DNA from: an uncultured Dehalococcoidia bacterium
GTDB taxonomy: Bacteria > Chloroflexota > Dehalococcoidia > Lucifugimonadales > GCA-2712585
Direction: 5' to 3'
DNA length: 64,000 nt
Assembly: GCA_951812825.1 (NCBI GenBank)
Contig: OX638324.1
Location: 1,301,141 to 1,365,140 of the forward strand
Under the pieces are notes generated by a model. It was not told the origin of the DNA, searched no databases, and saw nothing but the letters and a program-made list of their open reading frames with translations. Made by a program: the position numbers and the translations under genes. The first letter of the stretch is position 1. Each line of letters starts with the position of its first letter. This document shows positions 17,124-25,189 of the stretch, piece after piece.

Positions 17124-19253
17124 GTGAAGACGGTCCTCTTTTCCCTGACCACCCGCTACGGAATCTGGGTGCTGGCCCTTCTCGTCCTGGTAATCGCCCC
17201 CGCCGCAACTCTCTACTTCATGGTGGACCTGCGTGAGCGATTATGGACCTACCTGGGCTACGGATATCTCCCAGTGGGCATGTGGCTGACGGCCTTTTTG
17301 GCATCGCTCATCTTCGCCCGGCACAGCTTCAGGGAACACCCCCACTATTGGGTCGGTTCGGCCCTGTTCGCAATGGCCGTTCTCGGAGGCCTCTCCCTCT
17401 TCTATCCGCAGTTCGGCACCCTGGACGAGGTCGGGATGTCGGGAAGCTGGGGCACCTATTTCGGCGGATTCCCACTGTATCTGGGCATTCCCAAGATCCT
17501 TGGCCTGCTGATATTGGTGGCGGCGGTCTTCCTGTACCGGTGGCATGTGACAGGTTCCGGCGCGGCAGCCGCTTCCATCGCCCGCTTCGGATGGCTGGGG
17601 CTGCTGGCCGTTGGCAAGGGGATCGTGGCGCTCTACGGCATGATCGGGGGGATGTTAAGAAGCACGGCAGACGACAAGAAAGAAGGGTCGGCGCAGGAAG
17701 CCAAGGGGCAAATGGGCAAGATGCTGGAGTCCGAGGATCTGGAAGTCGTCCCACAGAAACCGATGGCTACCGTCAACGGCGCCTCCTTTGACGACGGCAA
17801 GTCGGCGTCGGAGTGGATGCTGCCCAGCCTGGACCTGCTGGAAGACGGGACCGTGAAGACGGCGCCCCAGGAGACCCTCAACGAAATGTCCGACTGCATT
17901 GAGTCCACTTTGGCCGACTACGGCGTAGACGTTTCCGTCAAGGACATAAAGACGGGGCCTCGGATAATCAGGTTCGGCCTGGTTCCAGGCAGAATCAAGA
18001 AGAGCCGTGAGTCCAAGACCGAAGGCAAGGAATCTATGGTGGACATGGGGCGGGTCAAGGTGCAGAGCATCGTGTCGAGGGAGGCGGACCTGGCGCTGGC
18101 CCTGAAGACCTCCTCGCTGAGGATTCAGCCCCAGGTGCCCGGAGAGGGCTTTGTGGGGCTTGAAGTTCCCAATCCCAGCCCCAGCGTCGTGCCGTTGAAG
18201 TCGGTGGTCACCGACCCCGAGTTTCAGAAGATCGTGAAACACGGCGGACTGCCCATTGCCCTCGGGCAGGACACGAGCGGAGAACCCGTGGTGGCGAACC
18301 TGCTGAGCTTGCCGCACCTGCTTGTTGCGGGTTCCACGGGGAGCGGCAAGAGTGTGTGCATCAACTCCGTGGTGATGTCGCTACTGCTGTCCAACCGGCC
18401 GGACCGGCTGAGAATGCTGATGGTAGACCCCAAGCGGGTGGAGTTGACGCCCTTCAACGGCATACCGCATCTCTACGCTCCGGTCATCGTCGATCCGGAA
18501 GAGGTGCTGGACGTGCTGGCCGCTCTGCTGCGGGAGATGTTCCGCCGGTACAAGCTGATGGAGGACGTCGGCGTCCGCAACATCGTCGGCTACAACAACA
18601 AGCGCGATGCAAAGCTGCCCTACGCCCTGCTGATAATCGACGAGCTGGCCGACCTGATGATGACCTCGGGGTTTGAGGTCGAACAGTCCCTGGTTCGGCT
18701 GGCCCAACTGGGGCGAGCCACGGGAATACACCTGATTCTGTGTACGCAGCGTCCATCGGTGAAGGTGGTCACGGGACTGCTGAAGGCCAACATTCCGGGG
18801 CGCATCGCCTTCGCCGTCGCTTCCCAGGTCGACTCAAGAGTAATCATGGACGGCTCGGGCGCGGACAAGCTCCTGGGCAAGGGGGACATGCTCTATCTTT
18901 CGGCCCAGTCTCCCACGTCCCAGAGAATTCAGGGGACCTTCGTGGCGGACTCGGAGTTCGACGCGGTAATCGACTTCTGGAAGGAACAAAAGGGGCCGCC
19001 GCTGCCTGCGATGCCCATGACGGAGCCGGACGAGGACGAACAATACGAGCGGGTGCCGGAGGACGACGAACTGCTTCAGAAGGCGCGGGAGATGTGTGAG
19101 AAGTATCAACACGTGTCGCCCGCCGTGCTTCAGCGTCGGCTGCAGATAGGCTACACGCGGGCGATGCACCTGCTGGAGGTGCTGGAGGAGGAGGGGTTGG
19201 TGGCCGCGGGAGACCCAGGCAAGTCCCGCCAAGTGGTGAAAACGGCGGATTAG
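17124..19253 (+). CDS. ftsK: DNA translocase FtsK/SpoIIIE
   Basis: A 709-residue protein. The N-terminal 190 residues hold about four to five hydrophobic membrane segments, a linker follows, then the RecA-like motor with Walker A AGSTGSGKS at about residue 402 and Walker B-type LLIIDELADLMM. The C-terminal 65 residues (LQRRLQIGYTRAMHLLEVLEEEGLV) form the winged-helix gamma domain that reads polar DNA motifs. It pumps chromosomal DNA through the septum and assists dimer resolution at dif. Confidence 0.92.
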   Translation: MKTVLFSLTTRYGIWVLALLVLVIAPAATLYFMVDLRERLWTYLGYGYLPVGMWLTAFLASLIFARHSFREHPHYWVGSALFAMAVLGGLSLFYPQFGTLDEVGMSGSWGTYFGGFPLYLGIPKILGLLILVAAVFLYRWHVTGSGAAAASIARFGWLGLLAVGKGIVALYGMIGGMLRSTADDKKEGSAQEAKGQMGKMLESEDLEVVPQKPMATVNGASFDDGKSASEWMLPSLDLLEDGTVKTAPQETLNEMSDCIESTLADYGVDVSVKDIKTGPRIIRFGLVPGRIKKSRESKTEGKESMVDMGRVKVQSIVSREADLALALKTSSLRIQPQVPGEGFVGLEVPNPSPSVVPLKSVVTDPEFQKIVKHGGLPIALGQDTSGEPVVANLLSLPHLLVAGSTGSGKSVCINSVVMSLLLSNRPDRLRMLMVDPKRVELTPFNGIPHLYAPVIVDPEEVLDVLAALLREMFRRYKLMEDVGVRNIVGYNNKRDAKLPYALLIIDELADLMMTSGFEVEQSLVRLAQLGRATGIHLILCTQRPSVKVVTGLLKANIPGRIAFAVASQVDSRVIMDGSGADKLLGKGDMLYLSAQSPTSQRIQGTFVADSEFDAVIDFWKEQKGPPLPAMPMTEPDEDEQYERVPEDDELLQKAREMCEKYQHVSPAVLQRRLQIGYTRAMHLLEVLEEEGLVAAGDPGKSRQVVKTAD

Positions 19254-19285
19254 GGGAGTCGGGGTGGATCTAGCGACCCACTGGG

Positions 19286-19666
19286 TTAGTCGAAGTCTTC
19301 GTCCAGGTCCAGCCAGTCCAACTTCTGAGCAACTGCTACCCATAGGCGCCGGGTTTTTTGGCCGTCCCTTTTGATTTCAGCCGTTTGCTCCCTAATTTCA
19401 GCCGTTTGCTGCCGGAGCTCAGCGGTCTGCTGTTTTAGCTCAGTGGTCTGCTGCCGTAGCTCAGTGGTCTGCTGCCGTAGCTCAGTGGTCTGCTGTTTTA
19501 GCTCAGTGGTCTGCTGCCTTAGCTCAGTGGTCTGCTGCCTTAGCTCAGCCAACTGCTCGCCATGGCCCTCAACTAGTGCGGTCAGCCGAGTGTAATTGCT
19601 GGCAAGCACGTCCATTACGTCGCCCATGTGGTCAACCGTTCCTTTGAGCTCATCTAACGTAGCCAT
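19286..19666 (-). CDS. Heptad-repeat coiled-coil protein
   Basis: A 126-residue protein of unknown function. After an N-terminal helix (LDELKGTVDHMGDVMDVLA) come nine or so seven-residue units of the type LRQQTTE or LKQQTTE, ideal for a long coiled coil, then a basic/hydrophobic tail ending in LDWLDLDEDFD. The ATG at 19666 gives a sensible N-terminus; a longer reading from 19732 would add a cysteine-rich stretch. The repeats are encoded by nearly identical 21-base units, so the copy number may vary between strains. Confidence 0.6.
   Translation of the reverse strand: MATLDELKGTVDHMGDVMDVLASNYTRLTALVEGHGEQLAELRQQTTELRQQTTELKQQTTELRQQTTELRQQTTELKQQTAELRQQTAEIREQTAEIKRDGQKTRRLWVAVAQKLDWLDLDEDFD
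19408..19554. repeat. Seven tandem copies of a 21-base unit
   Basis: Units begin GCTG and end AGCTCAGTGGTCT with variation only at the four bases after GCTG (TTTT, CCGT or CCTT) in the inner copies. They lie inside the coiled-coil gene and keep its frame. The alternating variants point to recent duplication of a two- or three-unit block. Confidence 0.9.
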
Positions 19667-19828
19667 GCAACATAGTCCTTCGCGAATAAAAATTCCTGCC
19701 ACTGGCGCCGGCAGGAAAAGAACACCCCTCATTTAGTGCAATTGTACGTCACAGATCCCGGCATTGCAAGATGCCGAAGGCTATTGCACAGAACAGAATG
19801 CACAGGATGAGCCGGGTTAGGCGCGTCC

Positions 19829-20653
19829 CTACTCTCCCTGGGCGTTGGCTTCCAGGCTGGCTTGCAGGTTGCCGACCAGCTCTTCGTATTCCCGCCGGAC
19901 CTGCTTGCTGGTGAGCACGGTGGGCTTGCTTTCTTCCCGGTAGTCGGCGCGAAGGGCCATAGTGCCCAGGAATGGCACCTCCAGGTCTTCCGCCAGGGCG
20001 ATTCCGGCGCCTTCGCCGAAAATCTCGCCGGTGTAGTTCTCCACCACCCCCAGCACCTTCACGTTCAGTTTGCGCACCATGTTGATGGAGCGCTTGGCGT
20101 CCAACTGGGCCAGGGACTGGGGCGTGGTGACCATGACGAAACCGTCGAGGGGAAGGGTCTGCATCACCGTCAGCGGGGAGTCGGAGGTGCCGGGAGGCAG
20201 GTCAACGACGAGGTAGTCCAGTGAACCCCACTGGGTTAGCTGGAGAAACTGGTTGATGGCGTTGTGCACCATGGGTCCGCGCCAGATGATGGCCTCATCT
20301 TCCTTCTGCTGGAAGAAACCCATCGAAACTACCTTGACGCCGAATCGCTCCGAGGGTACGAGCTTGCCGTTCACCTGGGAGGGCGGCTCCGTGATGCCCA
20401 GCACCTTGGTTACGTTGGGGCAGTCGATGTCCACGTCCAGCAGGCCCACGGAGTTGCCCTGCCGGGCGAGGGTAACGGCAAGGTTGACGGCCACGGTGGT
20501 CTTGCCCACGCCGCCCTTCCCGCTGTAGACGGCCACCTTGGCCTTGATCTCGGACAGGTTCTGAGTGATAGCGCGTCGCTGCTGCCAAGTCTTTCGAATG
20601 GCATCCAGACGGGCCTTTTCCTGGGGCGTTGGGAGCCGCTGAGGCGTGGTCAA
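19829..20653 (-). CDS. mrp: Mrp/NBP35-type Fe-S carrier ATPase
   Basis: A 274-residue deviant-Walker P-loop ATPase: GKGGVGKTTVAVNLA near residue 47, DVDIDCPNV, and DLPPGTSDSPLT. The family assembles and delivers [4Fe-4S] clusters. Two features are unusual. There is no N-terminal DUF59 domain, which is instead encoded by the next gene upstream (20694). The segment where Mrp proteins have CPxC, normally between VENM and IFGEGG, is shortened to VENYTGEIFGEGAG and has no cysteine. Confidence 0.85.
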   Translation of the reverse strand: MTTPQRLPTPQEKARLDAIRKTWQQRRAITQNLSEIKAKVAVYSGKGGVGKTTVAVNLAVTLARQGNSVGLLDVDIDCPNVTKVLGITEPPSQVNGKLVPSERFGVKVVSMGFFQQKEDEAIIWRGPMVHNAINQFLQLTQWGSLDYLVVDLPPGTSDSPLTVMQTLPLDGFVMVTTPQSLAQLDAKRSINMVRKLNVKVLGVVENYTGEIFGEGAGIALAEDLEVPFLGTMALRADYREESKPTVLTSKQVRREYEELVGNLQASLEANAQGE

Positions 20654-20693
20654 TTTAAGTCGAGCACCGGTCCTTTTCTGTTGTTGGAGAAGC

Positions 20694-21005
20694 CTAGTCG
20701 ATGCCCAGGAGCTTCTTGCCGTCTTCGGAAATCAGGTCGGGATTCCAAGGCGGGTCGAAGGTCATCTCCACCTCCACGTCCTCCACGCCCTCCAGTTCGG
20801 AGATGGCCCATTCCGCCTGCTGGGCAATCATGGGGCCCATGCCGCAGCCGGGCGCGGTAAGGGTCATCAGCACGTGCACGTCACCCTCGTCGACGTGTAC
20901 GCCATAGACCAGTCCAAGGTCCACCACGTTCACCGGAATCTCCGGGTCGTATACGTTCTTCATAGTGTCAATCACTGCTTGTCGAGTAACCATCTCTTCT
21001 GCCAT
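20694..21005 (-). CDS. DUF59/MIP18-family Fe-S assembly protein
   Basis: A 103-residue protein of the SufT/PaaD/MIP18 group: NVYDPEIPVNVVDLGLVYGV, the conserved cysteine in TLTAPGCGMG, and the terminal DPPWNPDLISEDGKKLLGI. Such proteins help deliver iron-sulfur clusters. The ATG at 21005 is preceded by GGAGG on the minus strand. It lies directly upstream of the Mrp-type ATPase, replacing the domain that this ATPase lacks. Confidence 0.85.
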   Translation of the reverse strand: MAEEMVTRQAVIDTMKNVYDPEIPVNVVDLGLVYGVHVDEGDVHVLMTLTAPGCGMGPMIAQQAEWAISELEGVEDVEVEMTFDPPWNPDLISEDGKKLLGID

Positions 21006-21086
21006 CTCATACCTCCAGACGTTTTTACGTCGATAGTGAAATGCTAGCACCCGAAGGGGTATAGAGTCAAAAGAGAAGAGGGGAGT

Positions 21087-21127
21087 TCACCCCCATCCCA
21101 ACCTTCACCCATCGAGGGGGAAGGGGT
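21087..21127. repeat. Dispersed repeat, family A
   Basis: TTCACCCCCATCCCAACC followed by a CCTTCACCC / GGGGGAAGG imperfect stem; same family as 5340-5380. Confidence 0.7.
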
Positions 21128-21139
21128 TTGAGAGGAGCC

Positions 21140-21171
21140 GGCGAGATTCTTCGCTTCGCTCAGAATGACAT
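21140..21171. repeat. Dispersed repeat, family C
   Basis: GCGAGATTCTTCGCTTCGCTCAGAATGACA, nearly identical to 10947-10979; lies downstream of the uvrB stop. Confidence 0.75.
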
Positions 21172-21184
21172 TTGGGAGAGGCGG

Positions 21185-23191
21185 TCAGGCGTCCTTCTTG
21201 GCCATGGCCAGCAGGCGGCGGATTTCCAACACCTCATCGCGGAACATGGCCGCCTTCTCGAACTCCAGGTTCTTAGCCGCCCGCTTCATCTGCGCCTCCA
21301 GGTCTTTCACCACCCGGAAGAGCTCGTCCTGCGACATCAGCTTTCGTTCTGCCTTGTAGGGCGCCTTCTCCTCGGCGACGGCTTTGACCCGCTCGGTGAT
21401 GTCGCGCACCGCCTTCTGGATGCCCTGGGGCGCAATTCCGTGCTTTTGGTTGTGCTCGTCCTGAATCTGGCGACGTCGATTGGTTTCGGTGATGGCAAAG
21501 TGCATGGACTTGGTGACATTGTCTGCATACATGATGACCTGACCGTCCACGTGACGGGCCGCGCGCCCCACCGTCTGTATCAGGGATGACGACGAACGGA
21601 GGTAGCCTTCCTTGTCGGCGTCCAGGATGGCGACGAAGCTTACCTCCGGCAGGTCCAGCCCTTCCCGGAGCAGGTTGATGCCGACGACCACGTCGTAGAC
21701 GCCGAGGCGCAGGTCGCGGAGAATTTCGCTTCGCTCCAGGGTCTGAATCTCCGAGTGCAGGTAGTGGACGCGAATGCCCATCTCCTGCAGGTAGTCAGCC
21801 AGCTCCTCGGCCATGCGCTTGGTAAGGGTGGTGACGAGGCAGCGTTCCCCCCGCTCTACACGGGCCTGAATCTGCTCCATCAGGTCGTCTATCTGGCCAC
21901 GGGTGGGCTTCACGGTGATGACGGGGTCCAGCAGGCCTGTGGGCCGGATTATCTGCTCCACCACCTTGTTGCTCACCTCCATCTCGTAGGGGCCGGGGGT
22001 CGCAGATACAAAAATAACCTGGTTGATGTGGTCCTCGAACTCTCGGAAGTTGAGGGGGCGATTGTCGAGGGCGGAGGGAAGACGGAAGCCGAACTCCACC
22101 AGCGTATTCTTGCGAGAGATGTCGCCGTGGTACATTCCGCGCAGCTGGGGAAGGGTCATGTGGGACTCGTCGATGAACAGGAGGAAGTCCTTGGGGAAGT
22201 AGTCCATGAGGGTCCAGGGGGTGCTGCCGGCGGCGCGGCGGCCGATGTGCCGGGAATAGTTTTCGATGCCGGAGCAGTAGCCCACCTGGGTCATCATCTC
22301 CACGTCGTAGCGGGTGCGGGACTCCAGCCGGGCGGCCTCCAGTATCTTGCCCTGGCCGCGCAGGTGGGACAGCCATTCCTCCAGCTCCGCGTGGATGTCC
22401 TCGATGGCCAGGCGCATCTTCTCCTCGGAGGTGACGAAGTGCTTGGCGGGGTAGATCTCCATCTCCTGCCGTTCGGCGAGGATCTCGCCGGTGAGAGGGT
22501 CGATCTCGACAATGCGCTCGATTTCGTCACCCCAGAACTGGACACGCACCGCGACTTCTTCGTAGGCGGGCAGCATCTCCAGGGTATCGCCCTTAACACG
22601 GAAGCGGCCCCTGACCAGGCTGACGTCGTTGCGCTCGTACTGCATGGCCACCAGGTCGCGGACCAGGCTGGTGCGGGAGCGGGTCTCCCCAACGCGGAGG
22701 GGCGCGACAAAGGAATAGTATTCGTCCGGGTCGCCCAGCCCGTAGATACATGACACGGAAGCGACTATAAGCACGTCGCGGCGGGTGAGAAGGGAGCGGG
22801 TGGCGGAGTGGCGGAGCTTGTCTATCTCCTCGTTGATGTCGGCGTCCTTCTCGATGTAGGTATCCGTCTGGGGCACGTACGCCTCGGGCTGGTAGTAGTC
22901 GTAGTAAGAGACGAAGTATTCCACGGCGTTCTTGGGGAAGAATTCCCTGAACTCCGTGGCCAGCTGGGCGGCCAGGGTCTTGTTGTGGGCGATGACCAAA
23001 GTCGGGCGCTGGAGACGCTGGACGATGTTGGCCATGGTGAAGGTCTTGCCGCTGCCGGTGACGCCCATGAGGGTTTGGTAGCGGTGCCCATCTCCGGCGC
23101 CAAGGACGAGGCTGTCGACGGCCTTGGGCTGGTCTCCGGTGGGCCGGAAATCGGACGAAATCTGGAAGGTGCGCTCCGCGGTGCTGACCAT
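21185..23191 (-). CDS. uvrB: Excinuclease ABC subunit B
   Basis: A full-length 668-residue UvrB. Walker A GVTGSGKT is at residues 43-50, the damage-probing hairpin region reads [10 protein letters not shown], helicase motifs include [14 protein letters not shown] and QTVGRAARH, and the C-terminal UVR domain ([26 protein letters not shown]) that contacts UvrC is present. It loads onto damaged DNA with UvrA and hands over to UvrC in nucleotide excision repair. Confidence 0.96.
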   Translation of the reverse strand: MVSTAERTFQISSDFRPTGDQPKAVDSLVLGAGDGHRYQTLMGVTGSGKTFTMANIVQRLQRPTLVIAHNKTLAAQLATEFREFFPKNAVEYFVSYYDYYQPEAYVPQTDTYIEKDADINEEIDKLRHSATRSLLTRRDVLIVASVSCIYGLGDPDEYYSFVAPLRVGETRSRTSLVRDLVAMQYERNDVSLVRGRFRVKGDTLEMLPAYEEVAVRVQFWGDEIERIVEIDPLTGEILAERQEMEIYPAKHFVTSEEKMRLAIEDIHAELEEWLSHLRGQGKILEAARLESRTRYDVEMMTQVGYCSGIENYSRHIGRRAAGSTPWTLMDYFPKDFLLFIDESHMTLPQLRGMYHGDISRKNTLVEFGFRLPSALDNRPLNFREFEDHINQVIFVSATPGPYEMEVSNKVVEQIIRPTGLLDPVITVKPTRGQIDDLMEQIQARVERGERCLVTTLTKRMAEELADYLQEMGIRVHYLHSEIQTLERSEILRDLRLGVYDVVVGINLLREGLDLPEVSFVAILDADKEGYLRSSSSLIQTVGRAARHVDGQVIMYADNVTKSMHFAITETNRRRQIQDEHNQKHGIAPQGIQKAVRDITERVKAVAEEKAPYKAERKLMSQDELFRVVKDLEAQMKRAAKNLEFEKAAMFRDEVLEIRRLLAMAKKDA

Positions 23192-23318
23192 GACGGCCTA
23201 ATAATACCACGGGTGGGGAGGGGGGGAATCATTATGTGCGGCAGCAACTAGGGACTGGTAGAATTAGGTGAGGCATGCTATTGCAACTAACATCACCCAC
23301 AGAAAAGGCTGCATACCT

Positions 23319-24425
23319 ATGAGAGATAAACTGGTGAACTTTACGCTGAAGGGATTCAAGACCATTAAGGTCTTAGAGAGTTTCTCCCCTAATGATCTGA
23401 CTGTGTTAATTGGTCCCAACGGCGTAGGCAAGTCCAACTTCATCTCCTTCTTTCAGATGATGAGTTGGATGCTAGCTGACCCCGATAATCTCAGAGTCTA
23501 CGTGGGTGAACAGGGTGGCGCCAGCAAGCTCCTTCATGATGGACCCAGCAAAACGCGAGAGATAGAGGTAGATCTCACATTTCAAACAGAGGCTGGCAAG
23601 AATCAGTATAGGTTCAGATTGGTTTTTGCTGCTGGTGACTCATTCATCTTTGTCGATGAAAGATATCGGTTTTCCAGAGAAATCTACGGTTCCCTAGCTC
23701 CCTGGGTGGTCACAGATGTTGGGGGGTATTCCCCACAAATCCTTAACAAGGCTCAGGAGGACATTACCGCTCGCTTCATATTGACCTTCTTACGGCGAAT
23801 TATCGTCCACCAATTCCACAATACCTCGTCAACTGCTAGGATGCGAACCAAGTGGAATATAGGTGACGGTCGATACCTGAAGGAAGACGCTGGCAACCTC
23901 GCCTCGGTCCTCTATCGGCTGAAAGTAGAGCACCCCAGAGTTTACCAAAGAATACTGGATTATGTTCGACTTATTCTTCCATTTTTCTCTGAATTTATTC
24001 TAGAGCCTGAATACTTCAACGTACTTCTATCCTGGCGTGAAAGGAATAGCGATCAAGTTTTTGATGTTTCGCAGGCATCGGACGGCATGTTGAGAGCCAT
24101 TGCACTGGTCACCCTGCTGCTCCAGCCGGAGGAGGATTTGCCTAATGTCCTGATTCTGGACGAGCCGGAACTCGGCCTCCACCCCTACGCCATAAATGTC
24201 ATAGGCGGGTTGATTAGCGCCGCTTCTTTGAAGACCCAGGTCATCATTGCCACTCAGTCTACGGCTTTGGTGGACTGCTTCCAAGCTGAAGACATAGTAG
24301 TTGTCGAGAGAAGGGGGCGGGAATCAGTGTTCAAGCGACAGTGCCACGAATCTCTCTCAGAGTGGCTAGAAGACTACTCCATTTCTGAATTGTGGGAGAA
24401 AAATGTGATCGGAGGGCGCCCTTGA
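23319..24425 (+). CDS. AAA-family (RecF/OLD-like) ATPase of a candidate defence pair
   Basis: A 368-residue ABC/SMC-type AAA ATPase: FTLKGFKTIKVLESF then Walker A IGPNGVGKSN near residue 36, and near residue 285 Walker B VLILDEPELGLHPYA followed by IATQSTALVDCF. There is no coiled coil or nuclease domain. The downstream gene, overlapping by four bases, encodes a DUF4276 TOPRIM-like protein. This ATPase + DUF4276 arrangement recurs in genomic defence neighbourhoods and parallels PARIS (AriA ATPase with a TOPRIM effector). The start was placed at ATG 23319. Confidence 0.8.
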   Translation: MRDKLVNFTLKGFKTIKVLESFSPNDLTVLIGPNGVGKSNFISFFQMMSWMLADPDNLRVYVGEQGGASKLLHDGPSKTREIEVDLTFQTEAGKNQYRFRLVFAAGDSFIFVDERYRFSREIYGSLAPWVVTDVGGYSPQILNKAQEDITARFILTFLRRIIVHQFHNTSSTARMRTKWNIGDGRYLKEDAGNLASVLYRLKVEHPRVYQRILDYVRLILPFFSEFILEPEYFNVLLSWRERNSDQVFDVSQASDGMLRAIALVTLLLQPEEDLPNVLILDEPELGLHPYAINVIGGLISAASLKTQVIIATQSTALVDCFQAEDIVVVERRGRESVFKRQCHESLSEWLEDYSISELWEKNVIGGRP

Positions 24426-25105
24426 GAAGTGGCATTAGGCTGAATTTTATTGTTGAAGGTCAGACGGAAGAGACCTTTGCCAACACAATTCTGAAGCCCC
24501 ACTTGGCCAATCACCGCGTTTGGGTTTCTGTACGCGTGGTCGCCACTCGCCGCTCAAGGACCCGGAGTTTTAAGGGTGGCATCAATACATATCTGCAGGC
24601 CAGGAAAGACGTTCACACTTGGTTGAAGGAAGATTCGGGAGCAGACGCACGGTTTACCACTATGTTCGATGTGTATGGCTTGCCGGAAGACTTTCCCGGA
24701 TTTTGCCTTGCAACTAAAGCAACGGATCCATACGACAAGGTCGAGATACTGGAGGATGCGTTAGGCTGTGATATTCCTGACAGGCGTTTGATTCCGTATT
24801 TCCAGTTGCATGAATTCGAGGCCTTGCTATTGTCTCTCCCCATGAAGTTCGACTCGCAATTCGACGAAATCACGGCCATCAAGAGCCTTTCGGACATGGC
24901 TTCGGAGTATGAGTCCCCAGAGCTGATCGACGATGGTACCGCCACGGCGCCATCAAAGAGAATAATAAGGGAAATACCAGAATTCGAAAGGTTGAAAGCG
25001 TCAGCCGGACCCCTTATAGCGCAAAGTGTCGGTTTGCACACCATTCGCAATCGGTGCCCCCACTTTGGAGAGTGGATAAGCAAGCTGGAACAACTTGCTT
25101 TGTAG
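24422..25105 (+). CDS. DUF4276 family (TOPRIM-like) protein, candidate effector
   Basis: A 227-residue protein with the DUF4276 pattern: NFIVEGQTEETFANTIL at the N-terminus (TOPRIM-type glutamate), FDVYGLPEDFPG in the middle, and YFQLHEFEALL, followed by a basic/aromatic C-terminus. TOPRIM-type folds in defence systems are usually nucleases; nuclease activity here is inference. The TTG start lies in a TTGA overlap with the ATPase stop, a sign of coupled translation and joint function. Confidence 0.75.
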   Translation: MRSGIRLNFIVEGQTEETFANTILKPHLANHRVWVSVRVVATRRSRTRSFKGGINTYLQARKDVHTWLKEDSGADARFTTMFDVYGLPEDFPGFCLATKATDPYDKVEILEDALGCDIPDRRLIPYFQLHEFEALLLSLPMKFDSQFDEITAIKSLSDMASEYESPELIDDGTATAPSKRIIREIPEFERLKASAGPLIAQSVGLHTIRNRCPHFGEWISKLEQLAL

Positions 25106-25189
25106 AATTCTCTAGGCACTAGATATCAATAGCTGGAATCGACTCACATCTCAAGAGGATGTATTTGGGCTGGCGGAACGTAGATCCCC

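Noticed and set aside
19408-19554. Possible CRISPR array
   Set aside because: Repeats are directly tandem without spacers and encode heptads of a protein.
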